The notes under the pieces are model-generated. The model ran no database searches. It was not told the origin of the DNA and saw nothing but the letters and a program-made list of their open reading frames with translations. The position numbers and the translations under genes are program-made. Positions 7,060 to 15,712 of a stretch of 64,000 nucleotides of DNA are shown piece after piece. Source of the stretch: Allomuricauda sp. CAU 1633. Its GTDB lineage: Bacteria; Bacteroidota; Bacteroidia; Flavobacteriales; Flavobacteriaceae. The DNA is taken from the NCBI RefSeq assembly GCF_017313225.1, contig NZ_JAFLNE010000001.1, positions 372,001 to 436,000 of the forward strand. The letters are read 5' to 3'. Position 1 is the stretch's first letter, and every line of letters begins with the position of its first letter.

Positions 7060-8928
7060 TTATCTGCCCAAGTAGACCAAAAGAACGCTAATATCTGCAG
7101 GTGAAACTCCACTTATACGAGATGCCTGTGATATGGTAACAGGCCGTATGGATTCCAATTTTTCCCTAGCTTCAAACGAAAGGGATTTGAGCTTGGAATA
7201 ATCAAAATTATCTGGAATACGAACCCCCTCCAAACGCTGGAGCTTATCTGCATTATTCTTTTCCTTTTCAATATATCCTGAATACTTCACTTCAATTTCA
7301 GCCTGCTCGAGCACCTCAGAATTCAATTCATTTTCCTCAACAAACTCTGACACGGCATCCAGTTGAAGCATATGGTCCATGGTTACTTTTGGGCGTGAAA
7401 ACACCTTAAAAAGTTTATCGGATTGGCGAACCGTTGCGGAATCTAAAGACTCCAAAATTGGATTAATCTCATCAGGATTGAAGCTGGTTTTCTTAAAAAA
7501 TGAAATGAAACTTTCTGCCTTTAGTTGCTTACTTTCCATTTTTCGCATGCGCTCCTCCTTAGCCAAACCAATGGCATAGCCTTTGGGTGTAAGTCGAAAA
7601 TCTGCGTTGTCCTGACGAAGCAATGTTCTATATTCCGCCCTAGAAGTAAACATGCGGTAGGGCTCTTCAGTTCCCTTTGTAATTAGATCATCAATTAAAA
7701 CACCAATATAGGCCTCGTCCCTTCGGAGCACGAAAGCTTCTTTCTCATTGATTTTTAAATGCGCATTAATCCCGGCCATCAACCCTTGTGAGGCAGCCTC
7801 TTCATATCCTGTAGTGCCGTTAATTTGTCCAGCAAAGTACAAGTTGTTGACCAATTTAGTCTCCAGTGTATGCTTTAACTGAGTTGGTGGGAAATAGTCG
7901 TACTCAATAGCATATCCAGGCCTAAAAAACTTAACGTGCTCAAACCCCTTTACCGATTTTAAAGCTTTGTATTGAACATCCTCCGGCAACGAAGTAGAGA
8001 ACCCATTCACATACACCTCAACGGTATGCCAGCCCTCAGGTTCAACAAAAATCTGATGGGAATCTTTATCGGCAAATCGGTTAATCTTATCTTCTATGGA
8101 AGGGCAATAGCGTGGTCCAATGCTTTTAATTCTTCCATTAAACATGGGTGAACGATCAAAACCTTCACGTAACAAATCATGAACCAAAGCACTTGTGTGG
8201 GTCATGTGGCAATCACGTTGGGTGGTCAAAACTGCGGTGTCTAAATAAGAAAATTTCTCTGGCTTTTTATCTCCGGGTTGTGGAATCATAACAGAATAAT
8301 CCAAAGATCTTCCATCCACCCTAGGGGGAGTTCCGGTTTTCATTCTGCCGCTATCAAAACCAAAATCAACCAACTGCTCGGTGATACCGGTTGCTGCTTT
8401 TTCGCCAGCTCTCCCCCCGCCAAACTGCTTCTCTCCAATATGTATCAGGCCATTCAAAAAAGTGCCATTGGTCAAAACCACAGCCTTAGATCTAATATCA
8501 ATTCCAAGCGAAGTTCTCACACCAACAACCTTATCCCCTTCAACCAACAAACCGGAAACCATCTCCTGATAAAAATCTGCATTGGGGGTATTCTCCAAAG
8601 CCAAACGCCATTCCTCTGCAAAACGCATACGGTCATTCTGAGCCCTTGGACTCCACATTGCAGGGCCCTTGGATTTATTCAGCATCTTAAATTGAATGGC
8701 CGATTTGTCAGTAATGATTCCACTATAACCCCCTAGCGCATCAATCTCGCGAACAATTTGGCCTTTGGCAATTCCGCCCATGGCCGGGTTGCAAGACATC
8801 TGCCCAATGGTCTGAAGGTTCATTGTAACCAACAGCGTTTTTGAGCCCATGTTTGCTGCCGCGGCTGTTGCCTCGGCTCCTGCATGACCTCCTCCAACTA
8901 CAATAACATCATACTCCTTTTCAAACAT
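7060..8928 (-). CDS. mnmG: tRNA uridine-5-carboxymethylaminomethyl synthesis enzyme MnmG (GidA)
   Basis: MnmG works with MnmE to add the cmnm5 group to the wobble uridine of several tRNAs, using FAD, NADH and methylene-THF. 622 residues, full length. The N-terminal FAD-binding DVIVVGGGHAGAEAA (about residues 7-21) is followed by QIGQMSCNPAMGGIAKGQIVREIDALGG (near 43), which includes a catalytic-type Cys. Further motifs are GTFLNGLIHIG, GRMKTGTPPRVDG near 194, GPRYCPSIEDKI (second conserved Cys), FAGQINGTTGYEEAASQG near 370, and the C-terminal helical domain. I start at ATG 8928, one codon inside an in-frame GTG. It lies directly downstream of ybeY, with a parS palindrome at the junction and another past its stop. 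Confidence 0.97.
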   Translation of the reverse strand: MFEKEYDVIVVGGGHAGAEATAAAANMGSKTLLVTMNLQTIGQMSCNPAMGGIAKGQIVREIDALGGYSGIITDKSAIQFKMLNKSKGPAMWSPRAQNDRMRFAEEWRLALENTPNADFYQEMVSGLLVEGDKVVGVRTSLGIDIRSKAVVLTNGTFLNGLIHIGEKQFGGGRAGEKAATGITEQLVDFGFDSGRMKTGTPPRVDGRSLDYSVMIPQPGDKKPEKFSYLDTAVLTTQRDCHMTHTSALVHDLLREGFDRSPMFNGRIKSIGPRYCPSIEDKINRFADKDSHQIFVEPEGWHTVEVYVNGFSTSLPEDVQYKALKSVKGFEHVKFFRPGYAIEYDYFPPTQLKHTLETKLVNNLYFAGQINGTTGYEEAASQGLMAGINAHLKINEKEAFVLRRDEAYIGVLIDDLITKGTEEPYRMFTSRAEYRTLLRQDNADFRLTPKGYAIGLAKEERMRKMESKQLKAESFISFFKKTSFNPDEINPILESLDSATVRQSDKLFKVFSRPKVTMDHMLQLDAVSEFVEENELNSEVLEQAEIEVKYSGYIEKEKNNADKLQRLEGVRIPDNFDYSKLKSLSFEAREKLESIRPVTISQASRISGVSPADISVLLVYLGR

Positions 8929-8930
8929 CA

Positions 8931-9350
8931 CTATGGTTCCACGTGGAACATTTTAATTTTTTCCTCTTCCTTAGAGCGCATAACTTCCTTCTCCGAATCG
9001 GTTTTGTCTCCATATCCCATGAGGTGCAAAACACCATGGCTCATTACACGCAAAAGCTCATTCTCAACATCAACCCCATACGTTTCTGCATTGTCCTTTA
9101 CCCGTTCAGTTGATATAAAAACATCGCCAGAAATCCTTCTACCACTTGAATAATCAAACGTGATGATGTCGGTTAGGGTGTCGTGGTTTAAGTACTCCGT
9201 GTTGAGCTTTAAAAGAAATTCATCTGAACAAAAAATATAGTCCAACTGGCCCAATTGAAATTGCTCGGAATCTAAAATTCTACTAATCCAATCGGAATAG
9301 TTGGTTTTGTTGTTCAATATAAAATCAGACTTAAAATGAAACTCAATCAT
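8931..9350 (-). CDS. ybeY: Endoribonuclease / rRNA maturation factor YbeY
   Basis: 139 residues. YbeY is a zinc-dependent endoribonuclease needed for 16S rRNA 3' maturation and ribosome quality control. The family signature appears as LTDIITFDYS (near residue 78) and MSHGVLHLMGYGDKTDSEKEVM (near 109). The usual HGxLHLxGYDH third histidine reads GYGDK here; I believe this is the normal Bacteroidota form. Its last residues, MFHVEP, are encoded by a parS palindrome. The start overlaps the end of the DUF4175 gene by 8 bases and its stop is 2 bases before mnmG, so the three are one transcription unit. Confidence 0.95.
   Translation of the reverse strand: MIEFHFKSDFILNNKTNYSDWISRILDSEQFQLGQLDYIFCSDEFLLKLNTEYLNHDTLTDIITFDYSSGRRISGDVFISTERVKDNAETYGVDVENELLRVMSHGVLHLMGYGDKTDSEKEVMRSKEEEKIKMFHVEP
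8935..8950. other. parS site inside the 3' end of ybeY
   Basis: GTTCCACGTGGAAC is perfectly palindromic at 8936-8949, and 15 of the 16 consensus positions TGTTCCACGTGGAACA match. It encodes the MFHVEP tail of YbeY. With the site at 7035 it brackets mnmG. Confidence 0.75.
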
Positions 9351-12300
9351 TCTTAAAATACACCTTTACCTTACGCTCATAATTTTGCCGCAAAGGTAGT
9401 GCTTGTCTATTTAATATTTCAATGTCGTTCTGGTAATCTTTGAGCAGTTCTGGGCGGGTTGTAATTGGGTTTCTAAAGCTAGTGGTGTTTGTATTACTTT
9501 CTCTTTCCTTCTTTTTACCTTGCTCCAAGGTGGCATTTTCCAGTTTCATTAATTCATGTTGGATAATATTAGCCTTGTTCCGTGTTCTCTCCGTAATACC
9601 ATTTTCCAATAGATCGTTCTCAAAATCCTCCATTTGCTTTAGCAACTTCTTGGCCAGGTTACCATCTTGCTTATTGATCATATCTTGTAGCTGCCGCTCC
9701 AATTGTTGGCGTAAAAATTGTTGCTCCTTGTAGATTTCATACACCTCATTGAGTCCCATTTCATCCCCTTGCCCACTGCCTTCATTGCCATTTGACCGTT
9801 CTTGTTGACCGCTATTTCCCTGACCGTTCTCGCCACTTTGCTGCCCCTGCTCCCCTTGATTACCTTTACCTTGCTGCTCTCCATCTCCATTCTTTTCCCC
9901 TTCTCCATTCTGTTCGCCCTCTTTGCCTGAGGGTTTGCCCTGCTCTCCAGAGCCCTGCATCTTTTCCTGTATGCTCTGCTGTCCCTTGATGATGTCTGGT
10001 AATTGAAAATCAGAACCTTCTCCGCTACCTTGCCCTGCTTTCATGTTCTGTTGCATATTATCCAAAATATTGGCTAGAAAATCAGCCAGTGAATTTGTGG
10101 CATTAATGACATACTGCTGATAGGATGCCCCTTGGTAAATTTGATTTTCAGCGATACTCTCCAGAGACTTGTCAATGTTATAATACACCTCTGTAATCTG
10201 TTCATTAACAAATTCAGAAAGTTCAACCCTGCGTAATGATAGCGCAAACAAACTATCGTCCACATGTTCAAACAATCTACGTAGCTCATTTTGATCACGA
10301 ACCGTTTGTGAAAACTGTGATATGTCAACATCAGCACTTTCAATCTTATCAAAAAGGTTTTCTTGCTTGAACGAAAATGTTACCAAATTATCCAAGATTT
10401 GTCTGAGCATTTCAGCATCTTCTGTGTCCTCTGAACCACCTCCGCCCATAGCTCCTTGTTGAAGAGCTTGGCTCATTTCCTGCATTTTTTGTGCTGCTGA
10501 TTTTTGTTTTTGGGTGATCTTATTACCGGATTGCATCCGTTCCTGACTATCCGAAGATTGGTCATTTCCTTGATGTTTATTTATCTCCTCCAAAGCCTCC
10601 TTCTGATCATTTTTCACATCTTCTGCCTGCTTCTTTGAAACATCCATATCCATAGGCTTTTGAAGATTATTATTATCCTTTAATAATTCCTCTAAGTCTT
10701 TAGACAGCTCCTCAAAACTTTCATTAAGTTTTTCTTGTTCATCATTAGAGAACTTTTGTCCTATATCCAACTTTGACAAGATATCTTGACGTTCAGCCAA
10801 CTTTTCAAGCTCTTTAGATAGCTGAGACGCTTTCTCTGTTACGTAATAACGTTTGGTCAATTCCAGAAGCTGCTCTAGGTTTCTAGTGTTCTTGCTTTGG
10901 TTTTTGCCTAGTTCTTCCAACTTTTGCTGTAATTCCTCTTTCTTAATCTTATCAGACAATTCATTAAGTTCTTGAAGCAACCTTTCATTCTTCCTGGCCT
11001 CAAGCTCTTGTCGTTCTAAACGCTCCTGGAGCATCTTTTTAAACTCACTGTCATTTTTATCCTTATCCAAGCTTTCCTTCAAATCATTACTAAACTTCTC
11101 CATGAGCTGTTCTTGTCGTTCTTGCTTTTGTAAGAAATCCTTAATTTGACTTTTATCCTCAAAAGTTAAGGCTCTTTCCTCCTTTTGAAGATTATTTATC
11201 TTGGACAACGCTTCCTTCTGATCCTTATACTCCTGAAGGGATTGATTCATTTTTGATAAGGTGCTGTTTTGGAATTCTAACTCTTTGTTTTTCAATTGGT
11301 TATCATCATACAGCGTTGCATTAAAAGTTTCACTTTTAGCCACTTTACCACCTCTAACCCCATCATTATCAACAACTTCGAAATACAACTTATAATTCAA
11401 TCCCTCTTCCAACTGAAGTCCGGAAGGAAAGGTATAATAGAATTGGTAAACATTTTTATATGGAGACTCCAATACAATCCTCTGTACGTTCTGGGTGTCA
11501 TTTGAAGGATAGCAAACCAGCCTAATCTCACGGATGCCATAATCATCCGCAGTTTGACCCGTATAAAAGGATTGGTTAGGATTCAACGAATCCAACACCT
11601 GATTAACCTGCACCGTTGGCATGGCATCTTTAACCACATCAATGCTATAAGCAAGTCGTTCAAAATTGGAAACATGCACATTGGATGTGCTTAGTTCATA
11701 CCCAAAATCATTAAACAGTCTTTTGGCGTGTGTAAATCCATTTCCATTCCGTTGAAATACAAAACTGGTGTCGGCAGTTTTCATTGAGATAGTATCAACA
11801 CTGGTGCCTTCAATGTGCCAACTTAATCGGGTGCCTTCAGGAACAATAGCATTACCTGTTCCCGTTACAATTGCAGATGCTCGATTCAGGTATTTTGGGA
11901 AATCCAACTTCATTTGAAAATCGACCAAGGCAGGTGTACTATAACTTCTGATGAAATAGGATTTTGAATTCCACCCATTCGCAGTTAAATAGAAAGTGCT
12001 TTCGGCCACAGGAGCTTCAAAAGTATAGGTATAAATATCCCCTTGCTGTTTCAATAAACGTTCCTCTCCATTAACAACCATGAAAATGTTCTCCGGTTTA
12101 AAACTCCCTTCGGTTGATACGCTAATAGTAAGTGGCTCGTTGTCCAAGACGTCCAACTTATCGTTTAAAACTCGAAACGTAAATGGTGCAGGGCGTTCAT
12201 AGGCCAAATCGTAGTTGACCACCCTTTGGTGTGAATTAAAGAAAGAAGCGATGTTTCCAGAAATCCAAATAAAAGCAAGCAAGCCCAAAGGAATAAAAAT

Positions 12301-12765
12301 ATACTTGGCATACTTATAACTGTCTTTAAAACTAATTGCCTCTATGAAAGGAACAGCACCCAAGCCATTTGCGCGTTGTTCAATACTGGCCAACAACAAA
12401 TCGGACTTTTTCTGGTTTTCGGAAAGTTCGAGCAGATTCAGCAACTTATCATCCACATTTGGAAAGTGTTTGCCAATCAACAGCGAGGCCTCCCGATTAT
12501 TAATTCCTTGACGGAACCGGAATAAATAGGCAAGCGGTACGGCTATAAACTTGTAGAGTAGAAAAAGCTCAACGCCTATAAAAAGCAAAAAAAGAATCAG
12601 CCGCCAACCCGTACTAAGCCAGAGCAGATATTCCAGGGACATGACGGCCATCCAAAACAACAATCCAAGCGTTAAAAAGAGCAGGCTGCCCTTAATCAAT
12701 TGCTTGGTATAGTACTTCTTGGTGAAGCGTTCCAACTTGGTCAAAATGTTCTGATAACTGCCCAA
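9343..12765 (-). CDS. DUF4175 family large membrane/coiled-coil protein
   Basis: 1,140 residues. Two N-terminal membrane segments (about 23-45 and 50-80) and a third near 150-170 anchor the protein. Residues roughly 190-490 look like beta-rich extracytoplasmic domains. A long charged coiled coil (about 500-720, rich in Lys, Glu, Gln and Leu) follows, then a low-complexity Gly/Glu/Gln/Asn segment (about 910-1005), then a final helical region. This matches the DUF4175 family, a Bacteroidota protein of unknown function typically beside ybeY and mnmG. The start is TTG at 12765: the frame is closed five codons upstream and no ATG fits the conserved N-terminus. A one-mismatch -7 box (TATCTTGG) lies at 12784-12791. 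Confidence 0.9.
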   Translation of the reverse strand: MGSYQNILTKLERFTKKYYTKQLIKGSLLFLTLGLLFWMAVMSLEYLLWLSTGWRLILFLLFIGVELFLLYKFIAVPLAYLFRFRQGINNREASLLIGKHFPNVDDKLLNLLELSENQKKSDLLLASIEQRANGLGAVPFIEAISFKDSYKYAKYIFIPLGLLAFIWISGNIASFFNSHQRVVNYDLAYERPAPFTFRVLNDKLDVLDNEPLTISVSTEGSFKPENIFMVVNGEERLLKQQGDIYTYTFEAPVAESTFYLTANGWNSKSYFIRSYSTPALVDFQMKLDFPKYLNRASAIVTGTGNAIVPEGTRLSWHIEGTSVDTISMKTADTSFVFQRNGNGFTHAKRLFNDFGYELSTSNVHVSNFERLAYSIDVVKDAMPTVQVNQVLDSLNPNQSFYTGQTADDYGIREIRLVCYPSNDTQNVQRIVLESPYKNVYQFYYTFPSGLQLEEGLNYKLYFEVVDNDGVRGGKVAKSETFNATLYDDNQLKNKELEFQNSTLSKMNQSLQEYKDQKEALSKINNLQKEERALTFEDKSQIKDFLQKQERQEQLMEKFSNDLKESLDKDKNDSEFKKMLQERLERQELEARKNERLLQELNELSDKIKKEELQQKLEELGKNQSKNTRNLEQLLELTKRYYVTEKASQLSKELEKLAERQDILSKLDIGQKFSNDEQEKLNESFEELSKDLEELLKDNNNLQKPMDMDVSKKQAEDVKNDQKEALEEINKHQGNDQSSDSQERMQSGNKITQKQKSAAQKMQEMSQALQQGAMGGGGSEDTEDAEMLRQILDNLVTFSFKQENLFDKIESADVDISQFSQTVRDQNELRRLFEHVDDSLFALSLRRVELSEFVNEQITEVYYNIDKSLESIAENQIYQGASYQQYVINATNSLADFLANILDNMQQNMKAGQGSGEGSDFQLPDIIKGQQSIQEKMQGSGEQGKPSGKEGEQNGEGEKNGDGEQQGKGNQGEQGQQSGENGQGNSGQQERSNGNEGSGQGDEMGLNEVYEIYKEQQFLRQQLERQLQDMINKQDGNLAKKLLKQMEDFENDLLENGITERTRNKANIIQHELMKLENATLEQGKKKERESNTNTTSFRNPITTRPELLKDYQNDIEILNRQALPLRQNYERKVKVYFKND

Positions 12766-12902
12766 AACAAGTAATTTTTACCACCAAGATACCCGATACA
12801 CGGGAATTCAACCGAAAATTTTTGTTAAACCTTATGGTATCAGCCCTTTCCACAAATCAAAAACCACCATCCATTCCCTTTTCAAAATCATAATGGGGAA
12901 TG

Positions 12903-12910
12903 TATCTTTG
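12903..12910 (+). promoter_or_regulatory. -7 promoter element of gltX
   Basis: TATCTTTG (TAnnTTTG) 19 bases before the gltX ATG, in the short divergent region shared with the DUF4175 gene. Confidence 0.6.
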
Positions 12911-12929
12911 CGGTTCAATAGCATGAGCC

Positions 12930-14432
12930 ATGAGTGATATAGTACGGGTGCGATTTGCCCCCAGCCCCACCGGACCTTTACACATTGGAGGTCTTAGAAC
13001 AGCTTTGTTCAATTATCTATTTGCCAAAAAGCATAACGGTGATTTTATACTTCGTATAGAGGATACTGATCAGAACCGATATGTTGAAGGGGCAGAGCAA
13101 TATATCATTGAGGCCTTAAATTGGTGTGGAATTCCTTTTGATGAAGGACCTGGTAAAGAAGGTGATTTTGGACCTTATCGGCAAAGTGAGCGTAAAGATT
13201 TGTACAAAGATTATGCGCTGGAGCTCATTAAAACAGGAAACGCGTATTATGCTTTTGATACGGCAGAGCGATTGGATTTCCATAGAAAAGACCATGAAGC
13301 AAAAGGAAAGACTTTTATCTACAATTGGCATAACCGTTTAAAACTTTCCAATTCGTTGTCACTTTCCGCAGAAGAGGTACAGGCTAAATTGGATGCTGGG
13401 GAAGAATATGTGATTCGTTTTAAATCTCCACAAGATGAAGAATTGGTGTTGAACGATATCATACGGGGCGAAATTAAAATTGATACCAATATTTTGGATG
13501 ACAAAGTGTTGTTCAAAAGCGATGGTATGCCCACCTATCATTTGGCCAATATTGTTGATGATCACCTCATGCAGATTACCCATGTAATTCGAGGTGAGGA
13601 ATGGTTGCCTTCTTTGGCCTTGCACCAACTCCTCTACAATGCCTTTGATTGGAAAGCTCCGGAATTTGCCCACTTACCCCTAATAATGAAACCCGTAGGA
13701 AAGGGTAAACTGAGCAAGCGCGATGGAGAAAAAGGAGGATTCCCGGTTTTTCCATTGTCCTGGAATCAATCTGAAGGGTATCGCGAAGCGGGATTTTTTC
13801 CAGAAGCGGTGGTCAATTTCTTGGCCCTTCTAGGGTGGAATCCCGGAACAGAACAGGAAATATTCTCACTGGAAGCATTGGTGAGTTCCTTCAATTTAGA
13901 ACGCGTAAATAAATCAGGAGCACGTTTTGACCCGGAAAAAAACAATTGGTATAATCAGCAGTGGCTACAGCGCAAGAGTGATGAAGAACTTGCAGACCTG
14001 TTTCTGCACCAATTACAATTTAGATCGGTTCAGACTTCAAAAGTTTATGCGACCAAAGTTGTTTCCCTCATCAAGGAACGAGCTACTTTTGTCTCGGACT
14101 TTTGGGATTTAGGCGACTACTTTTTTATAAGTCCAACTTCTTACAACGAAAAGGCCGTAAAAAAGCAATGGAAAGAAGATACGGCTGAAATTATGGGCGA
14201 AGTGGTTTCCATTTTGGAAGGAATTACTGATTTTACCTCTTCCAACATTGAAACCATCGTAAAGAGTTGGATCGGCAAAAAAGAACTTTCCTTTGGAAAA
14301 GTAATGCCTCCTTTGCGACTGGTCATCGTAGGTGATATGAAAGGTCCCCATTTATTCGATATTTTAGAACTTATCGGAAAGGAAGAGAGTATATTTCGTA
14401 TCCAAAAAGCCATTTCCTCCCTTCCCAATTGA
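12930..14432 (+). CDS. gltX: Glutamyl-tRNA synthetase
   Basis: Class I aminoacyl-tRNA synthetase that charges tRNA-Glu in the cytosol. 500 residues, normal length. The HIGH-type motif reads PSPTGPLHIGG (residues 11-21), followed by RIEDTDQNRYVEGAE near 42. GMPTYHLANIVDDHLMQITHVIRGEEWLPS (near 200) is the catalytic-core signature, and KLSKRDG occupies 260-266 (KMSKS equivalent). A C-terminal anticodon-binding helical domain follows. The ATG at 12930 gives the conserved MSDIVRVRFAPSPTG start. Divergent from DUF4175; an SPFH-protein gene follows after 85 bases. Confidence 0.97.
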   Translation: MSDIVRVRFAPSPTGPLHIGGLRTALFNYLFAKKHNGDFILRIEDTDQNRYVEGAEQYIIEALNWCGIPFDEGPGKEGDFGPYRQSERKDLYKDYALELIKTGNAYYAFDTAERLDFHRKDHEAKGKTFIYNWHNRLKLSNSLSLSAEEVQAKLDAGEEYVIRFKSPQDEELVLNDIIRGEIKIDTNILDDKVLFKSDGMPTYHLANIVDDHLMQITHVIRGEEWLPSLALHQLLYNAFDWKAPEFAHLPLIMKPVGKGKLSKRDGEKGGFPVFPLSWNQSEGYREAGFFPEAVVNFLALLGWNPGTEQEIFSLEALVSSFNLERVNKSGARFDPEKNNWYNQQWLQRKSDEELADLFLHQLQFRSVQTSKVYATKVVSLIKERATFVSDFWDLGDYFFISPTSYNEKAVKKQWKEDTAEIMGEVVSILEGITDFTSSNIETIVKSWIGKKELSFGKVMPPLRLVIVGDMKGPHLFDILELIGKEESIFRIQKAISSLPN

Positions 14433-14517
14433 CGGATGTGTAACAAAAGTTGACGGTTGCCTACCAATATGTTGGAGAGTTTCGTAATTTCCATTTCTAA
14501 CATAAAAAATAAACACT

Positions 14518-15447
14518 ATGGGCAACTATTTATTAATACCATTTCTTTTTATAGGACTTATCATTTTATTTAAGTTCTTCTTTATCGTAAAACAACAAAC
14601 TGCCGTTATCATTGAACGGTTTGGTAGGTTTCAAAGCATTCGTCAATCCGGTCTGCAAATGAAAATTCCACTAGTGGATCGCATCGTAGCAAGGGTAGGT
14701 CTTAAAATACAACAATTGGATGTGATTGTTGAGACTAAAACCCTGGACGACGTTTTCGTAAAACTGAAAGTTTCTGTGCAATATGTTGTTATTAAGGACA
14801 AGGTTTATGAAGCATTCTACAAATTAGAATATCCACATGATCAAATTACTTCCTACGTATTTGATGTGGTTCGTGCAGAAGTTCCTAAAATGAAATTGGA
14901 CGATGTCTTTGTTAAAAAAGATGATATCGCTATCGCCGTTAAGGCCGAGCTTCAAGATGCTATGTTGGAATACGGTTATGATATCATCAAAACCCTAGTG
15001 ACCGACATTGACCCAGATGCCCAAGTAAAAGCGGCGATGAACCGAATCAATGCTTCGGAACGTGAAAAAATTGCGGCTCAGTTTGAAGGGGACGCCGCAC
15101 GAATCCTAATCGTAGAAAAGGCAAAGGCTGAAGCGGAAAGCAAAAGACTACAAGGTCAAGGTATTGCCGATCAGCGCAGAGAGATTGCCCGAGGTCTGGA
15201 AGAATCCGTGGAAGTACTGAACAAAGTGGGTATCAATTCGCAAGAAGCCTCCGCTTTAATTGTGGTAACCCAACATTATGATACCCTTCAGGCCATTGGT
15301 GAGGAAACCAACACGAATTTGATTTTGCTGCCCAACTCGCCACAAGCCGGAAGCGATATGTTGAACAACATGGTAGCTTCGTTTACCGCAAGTAACCAAA
15401 TTGGGGAAGCCATGAAACAACAAAACAAAAAGAAAGATGAAGATTAG
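14518..15447 (+). CDS. SPFH/Band 7 domain membrane protein
   Basis: 309 residues. One N-terminal membrane helix (residues 5-27) anchors a Band 7 domain: VKQQTAVIIERFGRFQSIRQSGLQMKIPLVDRI (about 28-60), VFVKLKVSVQYVVIKD, and RAEVPKMKLDDVFVKKDDIAIAVKAELQ. An alanine/glutamate-rich coiled coil (about 180-240) follows. Stomatin/prohibitin/HflK-type proteins of this kind oligomerise in the inner membrane and organise lipid microdomains or regulate proteases. No NfeD or protease partner is adjacent, so its role is open. It ends 19 bases before a perfect hairpin terminator. Confidence 0.88.
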   Translation: MGNYLLIPFLFIGLIILFKFFFIVKQQTAVIIERFGRFQSIRQSGLQMKIPLVDRIVARVGLKIQQLDVIVETKTLDDVFVKLKVSVQYVVIKDKVYEAFYKLEYPHDQITSYVFDVVRAEVPKMKLDDVFVKKDDIAIAVKAELQDAMLEYGYDIIKTLVTDIDPDAQVKAAMNRINASEREKIAAQFEGDAARILIVEKAKAEAESKRLQGQGIADQRREIARGLEESVEVLNKVGINSQEASALIVVTQHYDTLQAIGEETNTNLILLPNSPQAGSDMLNNMVASFTASNQIGEAMKQQNKKKDED

Positions 15448-15466
15448 CTTCATTTATAAATGCACA

Positions 15467-15492
15467 AAAAGGGAGCAAATTTGCTCCCTTTT
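15467..15492. terminator. Bidirectional rho-independent terminator after SPFH gene
   Basis: A perfect 26-bp palindrome with core GGGAGCAAATTTGCTCCC flanked by AAAA and TTTT. The remaining ~220 bases to the glnS stop show nothing further that I can support. Confidence 0.85.
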
Positions 15493-15712
15493 CTATTTCT
15501 ATAAAGATATTTCTTACCTGAAAATCATAACCTCGCCTAAATTGATTCTTAATTCTAGAATCCTCAATTAACCGCTTTACGCTAAAAGATCGCTAGAGCT
15601 TCCTTGGGATTGGGTTGCCGTTTTACAAAACCCCGTGAAAACGCCTTAAAACAAGTCATTCTTTATAATTAAACCAAATAGCATTAACCGGATACAATAA
15701 GGAAAATCTATT

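Noticed and set aside
15493..15712. Search for a small gene between the SPFH terminator and glnS
   Set aside because: No frame with a plausible start, promoter box or domain was seen.
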